Shown piece after piece: positions 9,175 to 17,105 of a stretch of DNA of 48,441 bases. The notes beneath the pieces are model-generated. The model was given only the letters and a program-made list of their open reading frames with translations. It had not been told where the DNA came from and ran no database searches. Position 1 is the first letter of the stretch. Every line of letters starts with the position of its first letter. Where the stretch lies: the NCBI GenBank assembly GCA_021777355.1, contig JAJYDO010000011.1, positions 1 to 48,441 on the forward strand. Direction: 5' to 3'. This stretch comes from Actinomycetes bacterium (GTDB lineage: Bacteria; Actinomycetota; Acidimicrobiia; Acidimicrobiales; JABEUL01). The position numbers were made by a program, and so were the translations under genes.

Positions 9175-9203
9175 TTGACAAATCAATCAACAAGGTGCAA
9201 AAT
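9175..9203 (+). promoter_or_regulatory. Possible promoter of the monooxygenase-SDR operon
   Basis: A perfect -35 box TTGACA is followed after 17 bases by CAAAAT, a weak -10 (4 of 6). It lies 55 bases before the GTG of the luciferase-like gene. Confidence 0.35.
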
Positions 9204-9258
9204 ACCAAAAGCCATTAAGTGAATTCAGTTTTTTTGCTTTTCCAAGGAGGTAAATCCC

Positions 9259-10509
9259 GTGCGATTTGGATTATTTTACGAACATCAGATGTCAAAGCCC
9301 TGGTCAGACGGGGACGAGTACCGGCTCCTTCAAGAAGCATTAGACCAGATCGAACTGGCTGATTCGCTTGGTTACGACTATGTTTGGGAAGTCGAGCACC
9401 ATTTTTTGGAGGAATATTCCCACTCTTCTGCTCCGGAAGTATTCTTGGCCGCCGTCAGCCAGAGGACAAAAAATATTCGGCTGGGCCACGGAATCGTGCA
9501 ATTGCCCTTCGAGGTAAACCATCCGGCCAGAGTTGCAGAAAGAATTGCCACTTTAGACCTTGTTTCAGGCGGTCGGGTTGATTTTGGGACCGGAGAATCA
9601 TCCAGTGAAGCCGAACTCGGCGGATTCGGAGTACAAAGAGCTTTCAAACGTGATGAATGGAATGAAGCACTTGATGTTGTCACCAAGATGCTTACTGAAG
9701 TGCCATTTGCCGGTTACAGAGGAAAGTTTTTCAATATGGTGCCAAGAAATGTAATTCCAAAGCCCATGCAGGTTCCGCATCCTCCCCTGTGGGTAGCGTG
9801 CTCACGCCGAGAAACTATCCATCTTGCAGCCACAAAAGGAATTGGGGCGTTGTCGTTTTCATTCATCGAGCCTGAAGCGGCAAAAGAGTGGGTGGATGAC
9901 TACTACGAAACTATTAAGTCTGAAAACTGCATTCCTGCCGGATTTGCGGTAAACCCACAAATTGCCTGCGTTCTTCCTTTTATGTGCCACCATGATGAAG
10001 CAACCGCAATAGAAAGAGGGCTTGACGGAGCACACTTTTTTGGTTATTCACTGGCTCATTTCTACATATTTGGCCAGCACAAGCCGGGTCAGACTGATAT
10101 CCATGAAGAGTTCGAACAGCGCCGTAGCCTGTTTGGGTTTGACAAGAACATCGCATCACGTCAGGGAGAGCCACTTGGCGCACAGGTAATGGAAAACGGG
10201 CTGGGGGCCCTCAGGGGGGCAATTGGAACACCCAGCCAGTTGCGTGATCTTATTGCCCGATACGAGCAGGCCGGCATTGATCAGATTATTTTTGTTTCGC
10301 AGTGCGGGAGAAACAAACACGAACATATCTGTGAATCTTTAAAGCTCTTCGCTGACGAAGTAATGGGTGAGTTCCATGAGCGAGCAATTGAAATCGAGGC
10401 GAAAAAGGAAGAGGAATTAAAGCCATATGTAGAAAAAGCTTTGCAAAGAAGGGAGCCTGCCAGGCAATCGCCTGTTGACTACGTCATAGGTGCGGCAGCT
10501 CAAATTTAA
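9259..10509 (+). CDS. LLM-class flavin-dependent oxidoreductase (luciferase-like)
   Basis: TIM-barrel monooxygenase of the bacterial-luciferase superfamily, using reduced FMN or F420. Typical features are MRFGLFYEHQ at the start, DSLGYDYVWEVEHHF (about residues 36-50), RLGHGIVQLPFEVNHPARVAERIATLD and a PPLWVACSR strand. At 416 residues it is longer than the usual 320-380, with a charged C-terminal extension (EIEAKKEEELKPYVEKALQRREP). The GTG start is fixed by a strong AAGGAGGT nine bases ahead. It is followed after 14 bases by an SDR gene, so both probably act on the same substrate. That substrate is unknown. Confidence 0.9.
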   Translation: MRFGLFYEHQMSKPWSDGDEYRLLQEALDQIELADSLGYDYVWEVEHHFLEEYSHSSAPEVFLAAVSQRTKNIRLGHGIVQLPFEVNHPARVAERIATLDLVSGGRVDFGTGESSSEAELGGFGVQRAFKRDEWNEALDVVTKMLTEVPFAGYRGKFFNMVPRNVIPKPMQVPHPPLWVACSRRETIHLAATKGIGALSFSFIEPEAAKEWVDDYYETIKSENCIPAGFAVNPQIACVLPFMCHHDEATAIERGLDGAHFFGYSLAHFYIFGQHKPGQTDIHEEFEQRRSLFGFDKNIASRQGEPLGAQVMENGLGALRGAIGTPSQLRDLIARYEQAGIDQIIFVSQCGRNKHEHICESLKLFADEVMGEFHERAIEIEAKKEEELKPYVEKALQRREPARQSPVDYVIGAAAQI

Positions 10510-10523
10510 GAAAGGAATTTATT

Positions 10524-11321
10524 TTGCAAAATAATAATGCGCCGAAAGAAAACCTGCTGGGAAATCCCGATTCGGGAGTTGTGGTAACTGGAGGTGGGTC
10601 AGGGATAGGAAAAGCCACATGTATTGCTCTTGCATCTGTTGGAAGACCAGTCTCCGTTTGGGATATTAACGGAGCCAGTGCCAAAGAAGTTGCTGAGATT
10701 TGCAACTCCGACTATGGGGTCAAATCACACTACTTAGAAATTGACGTATCTGATTCTTTAGCGATCGAACAAGGAGTAGATCCATCAGTAGAGGCGCTTG
10801 GAAATGTTGGGGGATTAGTACATGCAGCAGGCGTCCCGGGTCCAGGTCCCATAGACATGGTCGATGACAAACTCTGGGACTCGGTATTAGATGTTAACTT
10901 GCGGGCAGGTGCAATACTGACCCGAGTATTTCTTCCGGCTTTAAAGTCTTCAGGGCCGGGTTCTTCGATAGTGATGGTTTCATCAATTGAGGGTCATGTT
11001 GGAAGTGGATTTTTGACAGCATACTGTGCTTCAAAGGCTGGACTACTGGGATTAACCAGGGCACTAAGCCAACGGCTGGGTATGGATCAAATAAGAATAA
11101 ACTCAGTTTGCCCAGGCGTGGTGGAAACTCCGATGATGGCCCCACTTTTAGCAATTGATGAAATACGCGACAAACTTTCAAAGCAAGCTCCGCTTGGACG
11201 AGTGGCGACTCCTGAAGATATTGCTAAGAGCATTCGATTTTTGCTTTCCGATGAAGCTTCTTTTATAACCGGTACGTCGTTAATAGTCGACGGAGGATTT
11301 ATTGCAATCGGTGCAATTTAA
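10524..11321 (+). CDS. Short-chain dehydrogenase/reductase
   Basis: Classical SDR of 265 residues. The cofactor motif is TGGGSGIG (about residues 22-29), the NAG-equivalent is HAAGVPG, and the catalytic Ser is in VMVSSIEGHVG with YCASK as Tyr-x3-Lys. The C-terminal FITGTSLIVDGG is standard. An aspartate after the second strand (VWDING) suggests NAD(H) preference, which is an inference. The start codon is TTG, preceded by AAAGGAA. The gene forms a two-gene operon with the luciferase-like oxidoreductase and may oxidise or reduce an alcohol/ketone in the same degradation route. Confidence 0.9.
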   Translation: MQNNNAPKENLLGNPDSGVVVTGGGSGIGKATCIALASVGRPVSVWDINGASAKEVAEICNSDYGVKSHYLEIDVSDSLAIEQGVDPSVEALGNVGGLVHAAGVPGPGPIDMVDDKLWDSVLDVNLRAGAILTRVFLPALKSSGPGSSIVMVSSIEGHVGSGFLTAYCASKAGLLGLTRALSQRLGMDQIRINSVCPGVVETPMMAPLLAIDEIRDKLSKQAPLGRVATPEDIAKSIRFLLSDEASFITGTSLIVDGGFIAIGAI

Positions 11322-11371
11322 GTAATTGTCGGCTATCACAGCATTTGACATATGTAATCTGTAAAACTTGA

Positions 11372-11566
11372 ACAATAGCTAAGAAAAACGAAATAGTTCT
11401 GCCCGTAGCCAAATTAGATCCACACGTCCGGTCATCGCGCACTAAAAGACGAAATCAAGGACGGGAACTTCGAAGCAAAGTCCCAAGATCTTCGCACTCC
11501 ACTTGGGACAATGCGCAAAGAACTATAGATCCCTTTAAAATCTACGAGGAGACAAACCGCTATCGT
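11372..11566 (+). other. In-frame upstream extension of the DUF2252 gene without a normal start codon
   Basis: The frame of the DUF2252 gene is open from the TGA at 11369-11371. It encodes KVPRSSHSTWDNAQRTIDPF shortly before the track's TTG start. This matches, from memory, the conserved N-terminal VPRSSH...W segment of the family. There is no ATG, GTG or TTG in this stretch. The only near-start is CTG at 11399. Confidence 0.6.
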
Positions 11567-12736
11567 TTGCCCGATTTAATTCCAATCAGGCAAGAGAGGA
11601 TGGCTAAAAACCCATTTTCATATTTTCGTGGCGGAGCTGCAATAATGGCAAATGACTTGGCTACAACTCCGATTACAGGATTGAAGGTACAGGCCTGCGG
11701 CGATGCCCACATTGGAAATTTTGGAGGGTTTGCAACTCCCGAAAGACGTTTTATTTTCGATTTAAATGACTTTGATGAGACTCTTCCGGGTCCTTGGGAG
11801 TGGGACGTTAAAAGACTCGCTACAAGTGTTGTATTAGCCGCAAGACTAGGCAACCAAGATAAATCCATGACTGAAGCGGCAGTGAAGTCCTGCGTAAATG
11901 GTTACCGAACCCACTTGCAAGAACTTTCGCATATTGGATTTTTAGAGGTCTTTTTGGAACGTTTTGAAATGGAGCAAGTACTAAACGAACTATCTCCCGA
12001 GGTTCGAATAAATACTGAAAAGGTAATTGACAAACAGGCAAAGAGGGACCATTCCCATGCATTAAGAAGATTAACTACAGAGGTAAATGGGAGGTGGCGA
12101 ATACTAGATGATCCGCCATTGGTGGAACACACTAGGGAGACTCGTTCAATCTCGCTCATTACCGCTCTTTATCACTCGTATAGGTCAAGCCTTGCCCCCA
12201 ATATTGCACGACTGCTTGATCACTATCGACTTGTAGATATTGCAAGACGGGTAGTAGGCGTAGGAAGCGTGGGAACTAGATGCTGGGTAGCGGTGCTGGC
12301 AGGCAGTGAAGGCGAACCCTTATTTTTACAGGTCAAAGAGGCAATGGAAAGTGTTTTGGAACCTTATGTTGGGCCCAGCCAATTCAAGCCCGGTGAAAGA
12401 GTGGTCACCGGGCAGCGCCTGCTGCAAAGCGCAAGCGATCTATTCCTGGGTTGGGGTGAAGCAGGTGGCCGCTCCTTTTACGTTAGGCAGCTTTGGGATA
12501 GAAAAGTAAGTCCGGATCTCGAGGCATTTGATCACAAAGCCCTAGGTGAATATGCTCGAATCTGTGGCAAGGTTTTGGCCAGGGCGCACGCCAGAACCGG
12601 GGATGCGGCATATATAAGCGGCTACCTTGGAAGCTCGGAAACATTCGATGCATCAATAAGCAATTTCGCCCACGAATACTCCAATCAAGTCGAGATTGAC
12701 TTCCAAAACTTCCTGAAAGCTACCGACCGAAAGTAA
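11567..12736 (+). CDS. DUF2252 family protein
   Basis: Conserved actinobacterial protein with a kinase-like fold of unknown function. Hallmarks are LIPIRQERM, FSYFRGGAAIMANDLA, the GDAHIGNFG motif (about residue 45) and FDLNDFDETLPGPWEWDVKRL, which resemble the catalytic H-G-D and D motifs of aminoglycoside-phosphotransferase-like kinases. The TTG start given here is the minimal one. The true protein probably starts about 50 codons earlier, because the upstream frame carries family-conserved sequence. GAGGAG lies 15 bases before this TTG, which is too far for a good ribosome-binding site. It ends opposite the SRPBCC gene. Confidence 0.88.
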   Translation: MPDLIPIRQERMAKNPFSYFRGGAAIMANDLATTPITGLKVQACGDAHIGNFGGFATPERRFIFDLNDFDETLPGPWEWDVKRLATSVVLAARLGNQDKSMTEAAVKSCVNGYRTHLQELSHIGFLEVFLERFEMEQVLNELSPEVRINTEKVIDKQAKRDHSHALRRLTTEVNGRWRILDDPPLVEHTRETRSISLITALYHSYRSSLAPNIARLLDHYRLVDIARRVVGVGSVGTRCWVAVLAGSEGEPLFLQVKEAMESVLEPYVGPSQFKPGERVVTGQRLLQSASDLFLGWGEAGGRSFYVRQLWDRKVSPDLEAFDHKALGEYARICGKVLARAHARTGDAAYISGYLGSSETFDASISNFAHEYSNQVEIDFQNFLKATDRK

Positions 12737-12753
12737 CAATCTAGATTCGAATC

Positions 12754-12784
12754 CTCGGCAGTTCCGAGTTAGCTTGCTCGCTAA
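12754..12784. terminator. Two adjacent hairpins between convergent genes
   Basis: CTCGG-CAGTT-CCGAG and TTAGC-TTGCTC-GCTAA are perfect 5-bp stems placed back to back in the 58-base gap after the DUF2252 gene. Their position fits termination for both strands. No immediate T-run is present. Confidence 0.4.
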
Positions 12785-12794
12785 TCAAGAAAAC

Positions 12795-13175
12795 TCAAGA
12801 CAATTTTTTCTTCAAGGCCTCAAGGGCCGAGCCGTAAATTGTCGTAAGAAAATCTGCGGCATCGTCTGGATCTGCAGTAAATGCCCACTTCACTACAGTT
12901 CCGGATTCTCCGTCGGAAACCGATACCGTGGCTTCGTGGGAGTCCATTGGAATTCCACTGACTATTGAATATGTGATCTCCATATCGGCGTCATTGACCG
13001 AGATTAGCCTCTCAACCACTTCGCTTCCCATAATAGAGAGATAACGCAAATCACCTTCCACTCTGCAGCTTTCTACGCCAGGGGTCCACTTATCAAGCCC
13101 GCCGAAATCTCCGACTAATGCCCAGGCATCTTCCTTGCTTGCAGGAACTATTACTTCAACTGAATTTGATTTCAT
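12795..13175 (-). CDS. SRPBCC (START-like) family protein
   Basis: Small hydrophobic-ligand-binding fold of about 126 residues: VEVIVPASKEDAWALVGDFGGLDKWTPGV at the start, then alternating beta strands and a final amphipathic helix (FLTTIYGSALEALKKKL). The family includes polyketide cyclase-like and lipid-transfer proteins, and the ligand here is unknown. The track start is 18 codons upstream. I prefer the internal ATG at 13175 because AAAGG precedes it by seven bases and the family homology begins right there. It is divergent from the membrane protein at 13261. Confidence 0.82.
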   Translation of the reverse strand: MKSNSVEVIVPASKEDAWALVGDFGGLDKWTPGVESCRVEGDLRYLSIMGSEVVERLISVNDADMEITYSIVSGIPMDSHEATVSVSDGESGTVVKWAFTADPDDAADFLTTIYGSALEALKKKLS

Positions 13176-13260
13176 CGCTGACCTTTCTAAATTAAGGGGT
13201 TCAACTATTGTTACCTGGAGTGACATCACTTATCAAGCCCGGAATACTACTTTTGTTATA

Positions 13261-13884
13261 ATGACAATCTCCCAAAATAGACGGGTGGGCCAAAAGACGC
13301 CTTCGCGCATTGAAAAAATTCAGGATCGCGGCGCTGAGATTAACAGCAGGCTAACTACACTAAATGGAGCACTTTTGTTCATCCTCTTGGGATTAGTTGG
13401 ACTTACTATTCCGCTAATCCGCAAGGCGCTTTGGCTGCATATTTTTCTGGGGATGTTAATAGTTCCTCCTATTTTGTTAAAACTTGCCACCACTGGATAC
13501 CGATTTATGAGTTACTACATGAAAAGGCCCGCATATAAAAGGCGAGGCCCTCCGCCTATCATATTGCGCCTTTTGGCGCCCTTTGTTGTTGTCCTCACGG
13601 TCGTAGTAATCGCTTCAGGCATTGCATTAGTTCTGGTTCCAATTAGTGATCGGCCGAATTTTCTCTTTATTCACAAAGCAAGTTTCGTTCTCTGGTTTGG
13701 CTCCATGACTATCCATGTATTGGGCCATATTATCGAGACCCTCCAAGTCAGTGTCGAAGAGTGGCTTGGAAAAGGTCCGATTAGAGGATTTTGGTTTCGA
13801 TTATCTTTGGTTTTCTCTGCTGCAATAGTCGGGGTTTTAGTTGCACTTTGGTTTTTGCCATATGGCAATGGATGGTTTCCCTAG
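13261..13884 (+). CDS. Integral membrane protein, cytochrome-b-like (DUF4405-type)
   Basis: About 207 residues with four predicted membrane helices: GALLFILLGLVGLTIPLI, LHIFLGMLIVPPILLKLA, FVVVLTVVVIASGIALVLV and the segment around ASFVLWFGSMTIHVLGHI, plus a final LVFSAAIVGVLVALWFL. Histidines in LHIFLG, IHKAS and IHVLGH are placed as heme ligands are in cytochrome-b561/DUF4405 proteins, so a membrane electron-transfer role is likely but not proven. The ORF track starts 42 codons upstream, inside the divergent SRPBCC gene. I take the ATG at 13261. A TATAAT overlaps this ATG, so the GTG at 13285 is also possible. Confidence 0.72.
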   Translation: MTISQNRRVGQKTPSRIEKIQDRGAEINSRLTTLNGALLFILLGLVGLTIPLIRKALWLHIFLGMLIVPPILLKLATTGYRFMSYYMKRPAYKRRGPPPIILRLLAPFVVVLTVVVIASGIALVLVPISDRPNFLFIHKASFVLWFGSMTIHVLGHIIETLQVSVEEWLGKGPIRGFWFRLSLVFSAAIVGVLVALWFLPYGNGWFP

Positions 13885-14010
13885 CCATTGACATCTCTAA
13901 TTAAGTAAAAATTAAATGCTTGCCTCTCTGAACCTAAGAGCACTAATTGCTTTCGTGTAAGTTAGGGAATTTCACCTATCGAAACGCAATTAATTAAGCC
14001 TGAGTTGCAA

Positions 14011-14955
14011 TCACTCTGCTGGCGGATCGACAGTTTCTCCTCTTGAAGCTACCTCTTCGGGACTGCCCGGAACTTCATGTTCTATCGGTCCAGGATGCCA
14101 CAACCAGTCAAGGGTTCCTTGAGCAGCCCTTTTGCCGTAAAAACCACCTCCGGGGCCCCTTAGAATCCATGCAAATCCCACCGCAATGATCGCTCCAATT
14201 GCAGGTCCCACAATATAGATCCAAAAGTTAGTCCAGTGGCCAAATATGATTATCGGTCCAAGCGACCTAATAGGATTCATGGAAGCTCCGCTCACCGGGT
14301 CGCCGATCATTCCCGCCAATGAAATATACGATGCCACTCCAATGGCAGCCATCGGTCCGACATTTTGCGCTCCTGAACTCGTTCCTAAAACCGTAGAGAC
14401 CAAACCCAGGGTAAGGATAATTTCCCATGACATTGCAGCTACTGGCGTTATGCCAAGACCAGGTAGTGTCAGCCCAGCATTGCCCTGATGCCCTAAGAGG
14501 CTAATAAGAACAAGTGGAGCCAGCATTCCGCCCACTAGTTGGGCAGCTATATACGCCGGGACTCGCTTCCATGGGAAATCCTTTCTTAGTGCGAATGCAA
14601 TCGAAACAATGGGGTTAAGGTGGGCACCTGATACTGATCCCATGAAAAGGATAATGGCCGCCACCATCAAACCGGGAGCCGTTACTCTAACCGCATCGGG
14701 AATGACATGGCCGCCAAACTTGGCATTAACCATTGGCCCTCCCACTGCCACAAAAACAAGCATGAAGGTTCCGAAACACTCAGAAAAAACTCTCCGCCAT
14801 TCGTTTGTCTCGCTATGGAATAAGTGGCGATCCCGAAGGTAGGTCGTAGGATATCCTAAGACTCCAAGCATATTTACATTCTGTCTCCTGCTTGCCAGAG
14901 CTGCGTGTTCCGGCGGAGCCGCAGCGTCTTGGGCTCCTGAATCTTTAGAATCCAT
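14011..14955 (-). CDS. MIP-family channel (aquaporin/glycerol facilitator-like) with NPI/NPI motifs
   Basis: Six-helix aquaporin-fold channel: SECFGTFMLVFVAVGGPM (helix 1), GSVSGAHLNPIVSIAFAL (first half-helix) and VSGASMNPIRSLGP (second half-helix). Both signature NPA motifs are NPI (about residues 114-116 and 227-229), while the neighbouring AHLN, ASMN and the selectivity-filter arginine are kept. About 55 extra N-terminal residues and an acidic, Pro-rich C-tail extend it beyond the usual 230-280. GGGAGG precedes the ATG. The gene stands alone. The solute is unknown, and the altered pore constriction suggests something other than plain water. Confidence 0.88.
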   Translation of the reverse strand: MDSKDSGAQDAAAPPEHAALASRRQNVNMLGVLGYPTTYLRDRHLFHSETNEWRRVFSECFGTFMLVFVAVGGPMVNAKFGGHVIPDAVRVTAPGLMVAAIILFMGSVSGAHLNPIVSIAFALRKDFPWKRVPAYIAAQLVGGMLAPLVLISLLGHQGNAGLTLPGLGITPVAAMSWEIILTLGLVSTVLGTSSGAQNVGPMAAIGVASYISLAGMIGDPVSGASMNPIRSLGPIIIFGHWTNFWIYIVGPAIGAIIAVGFAWILRGPGGGFYGKRAAQGTLDWLWHPGPIEHEVPGSPEEVASRGETVDPPAE

Positions 14956-15029
14956 CTATTGCCTCCCTTCTAATGATTCAATCTTAGAGCGGCATTAGCA
15001 AATTTCTCGGTATTTAGATTCCAAAGAGA

Positions 15030-16745
15030 TCACTTTTGAGTTTTGATCAGTTCTTCTTTAAGCTCTCGCTTCAGGACTTTTCCTGCGGCATTTCTTGGAA
15101 GGCCGTCTTTTTTAAATATCACGTGAACAGGAATTTTAAAAGGTGCCAGATGCTCGGATGCAAATGATTTGAGTTCACCTTCATCAACTGAAGCTCCTTC
15201 TCTTAAAACCACGGCTGCTACTGGTTCTTCGCCTAGTCTTTCATCCGGAATTCCAAAAACCGCAACTTCGGAGACAGCCGGATGTTCGTAGAGCACCGCT
15301 TCAACTTCAGCACAGTAAATGTTCTCGCCGCCTCGAAGAACCATATCTTTTGCCCGATCAACAACAAAAACAAATCCGTCCTCGTCAATGTAACCCAAGT
15401 CGCCGGTTCTTAACCACCCGTCATGGAAGGCTTCCTCTGTAGCTTCGGCATCTTCCCAATAACCAGATATCAGGTTGGCACCGAAAAATTCAATTTCACC
15501 AATCTCTCCAGTGGAGAGTACTTGCCCTTCCTGGGAAACTACCCTTACTTCCATAATCGGAACACAACGTCCGGTGCTGCTCGGCTTGTCTAAGTAATCG
15601 TCATCTGAATTTCCCGGGCCGTAAGCATTGGTCTCGGTCATCCCGTAACCAATCTGGGGTCTTCCGTTTTTAAAACTTCGCTCAATTCGTCGAGCAAGCT
15701 CGGGCGGGGCTGGAGCTCCACCTCCTCCAACGCTTTTCAAACTTGAGGTGTCACGCGTGGCGAAAGAAGGCGACTCAAGCAAATCGTGAGCCTGAGTAGG
15801 GACGCCGACAAAAGTTGTTACTCTCTCCCGCTCAATTAGTTCCAGTGCTCTCTCGGGTTCCCACTTGTGCATCATTACTAATTTGCTTCCCGTTGTAAAA
15901 CAACCTAACATCACTGGAATTGCTCCCGTCACATGAAAAAGCGGAACCACCAATATGAAGCTGCTTTGCACGTCTTCTTTAGGTCCAGATTCTGTTTGAT
16001 ATCTCAAAGCATCGACAGCTCGCCTGCATCCAAAACCAAGCAGGCCATGGAGAACTGCCCGGTGAGTTGAAACCGCACCTTTTGGGCGTCCCGTAGTCCC
16101 TGAAGTAAATAACATTGTGGCGTAGTCCTCAGCTCCAACTTCAACGTAAGGCATAGTTGCGCCTTCTTCGACAAGATCCTCAATTTTGCTCACATTGGAA
16201 GAAGATTCCAAAAGACCGCCTTCGTGCCGGACCACAATAATTTTAAGGCTTTCTAGCAATGGATCATTAGAGGACGTAACAAGTTTTTCAATCCGCAGTA
16301 ATCTCTCGGAATCTACAAAAACTAACTTTGAACCACTCAACTTGATACCATGTTCAAGTTCCTCTGGAGTCCACCAGGCATTGAGAAGAACGGCAATTGC
16401 GCCAACAGATTCAATTGCAAAAAATGCTGCAATCCATTCGGGATAGTTTCGCATGGCAATTGCCACTCGATCACCTTTTTGAATATCGTATTTATTTACA
16501 AGCATGGACGCGTAGCTATCAACCTTTTTTACCAAGTCGCCAAATGTCCAAACTTCATCTTCATAGACAAGAGAAGTAGTATCGGTCCTAAGTCTCGCCA
16601 GATCAAATAGCATTCTTAGTGATGGTGGCGAACTCTTAAACATTTTCATCGCTCGCCCATTCAACTCGGCCTCGTAAATTTCATATAGCGACCCGGCAGA
16701 AGTAGCCTGAGCTACCGCCTCGTCCCATGAAAGTGCATTTACCAT
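15030..16745 (-). CDS. Acyl-CoA synthetase (AMP-binding family)
   Basis: Activates a fatty or other carboxylic acid to its CoA thioester via an acyl-adenylate. The P-loop-like motif is LFTSGTTGRPKG (about residues 211-222), the A5 motif is GYGMTETN, the A7/A8 region is GWLRTGDLGYIDEDG and DRAKDMVLRGGENIY, and the catalytic lysine lies in LPRNAAGKVLKR near the end. 571 residues is normal for medium/long-chain ligases. The chain length accepted cannot be told. The gene has 360 bases of upstream space and is not obviously in an operon. Confidence 0.92.
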   Translation of the reverse strand: MVNALSWDEAVAQATSAGSLYEIYEAELNGRAMKMFKSSPPSLRMLFDLARLRTDTTSLVYEDEVWTFGDLVKKVDSYASMLVNKYDIQKGDRVAIAMRNYPEWIAAFFAIESVGAIAVLLNAWWTPEELEHGIKLSGSKLVFVDSERLLRIEKLVTSSNDPLLESLKIIVVRHEGGLLESSSNVSKIEDLVEEGATMPYVEVGAEDYATMLFTSGTTGRPKGAVSTHRAVLHGLLGFGCRRAVDALRYQTESGPKEDVQSSFILVVPLFHVTGAIPVMLGCFTTGSKLVMMHKWEPERALELIERERVTTFVGVPTQAHDLLESPSFATRDTSSLKSVGGGGAPAPPELARRIERSFKNGRPQIGYGMTETNAYGPGNSDDDYLDKPSSTGRCVPIMEVRVVSQEGQVLSTGEIGEIEFFGANLISGYWEDAEATEEAFHDGWLRTGDLGYIDEDGFVFVVDRAKDMVLRGGENIYCAEVEAVLYEHPAVSEVAVFGIPDERLGEEPVAAVVLREGASVDEGELKSFASEHLAPFKIPVHVIFKKDGLPRNAAGKVLKRELKEELIKTQK

Positions 16746-17105
16746 ATTTGCGCTGCCATCCTTTTTGCAAGTAATTTGGATCCGATAGTCACTTTTCGCA
16801 TCTGAGCAGGTAAAAGCTGCTTACAAAATGCCCACAGATGTGTCTGAAAAGTAATCTAATTATATCGTAGACGCTGGTGGGCTGCCCATGTGCAGAAAAC
16901 CGCTCCTAAACAGTCCAAAGGGGGAAATAGACGAACATTTCCGGCTATTTCTCTTGCAAATAAGCCTTGCGGTTTAACTAAAACTGAATTTGCTTTCGCT
17001 CACGAAGTTATTTTCGAAGTATAAGAATATTGAATTGATGAGTGCGGCATCTGCAAATGCATCCATTATCAGCTTTCGAGTGTTGCTTTGAACTGTTTTA
17101 TTTTG
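16746..17105. other. 360-base gap with nested alternative hairpins
   Basis: No convincing gene. Possible ORFs are under 55 codons and unrecognised. GAAATAG (16924-16930) can pair with CTATTTC (16945-16951), while GGAAAT (16923-16928) can instead pair with ATTTCC (16937-16942). These are mutually exclusive stems. The right end presumably holds the terminator region of the AddA-like gene. Confidence 0.35.

Noticed and set aside
12747-12757. TTCGAATCC resembling a tRNA T-loop
   Set aside because: The flanking bases do not form a 5-bp T-stem, and no acceptor, D or anticodon arms are found around it.
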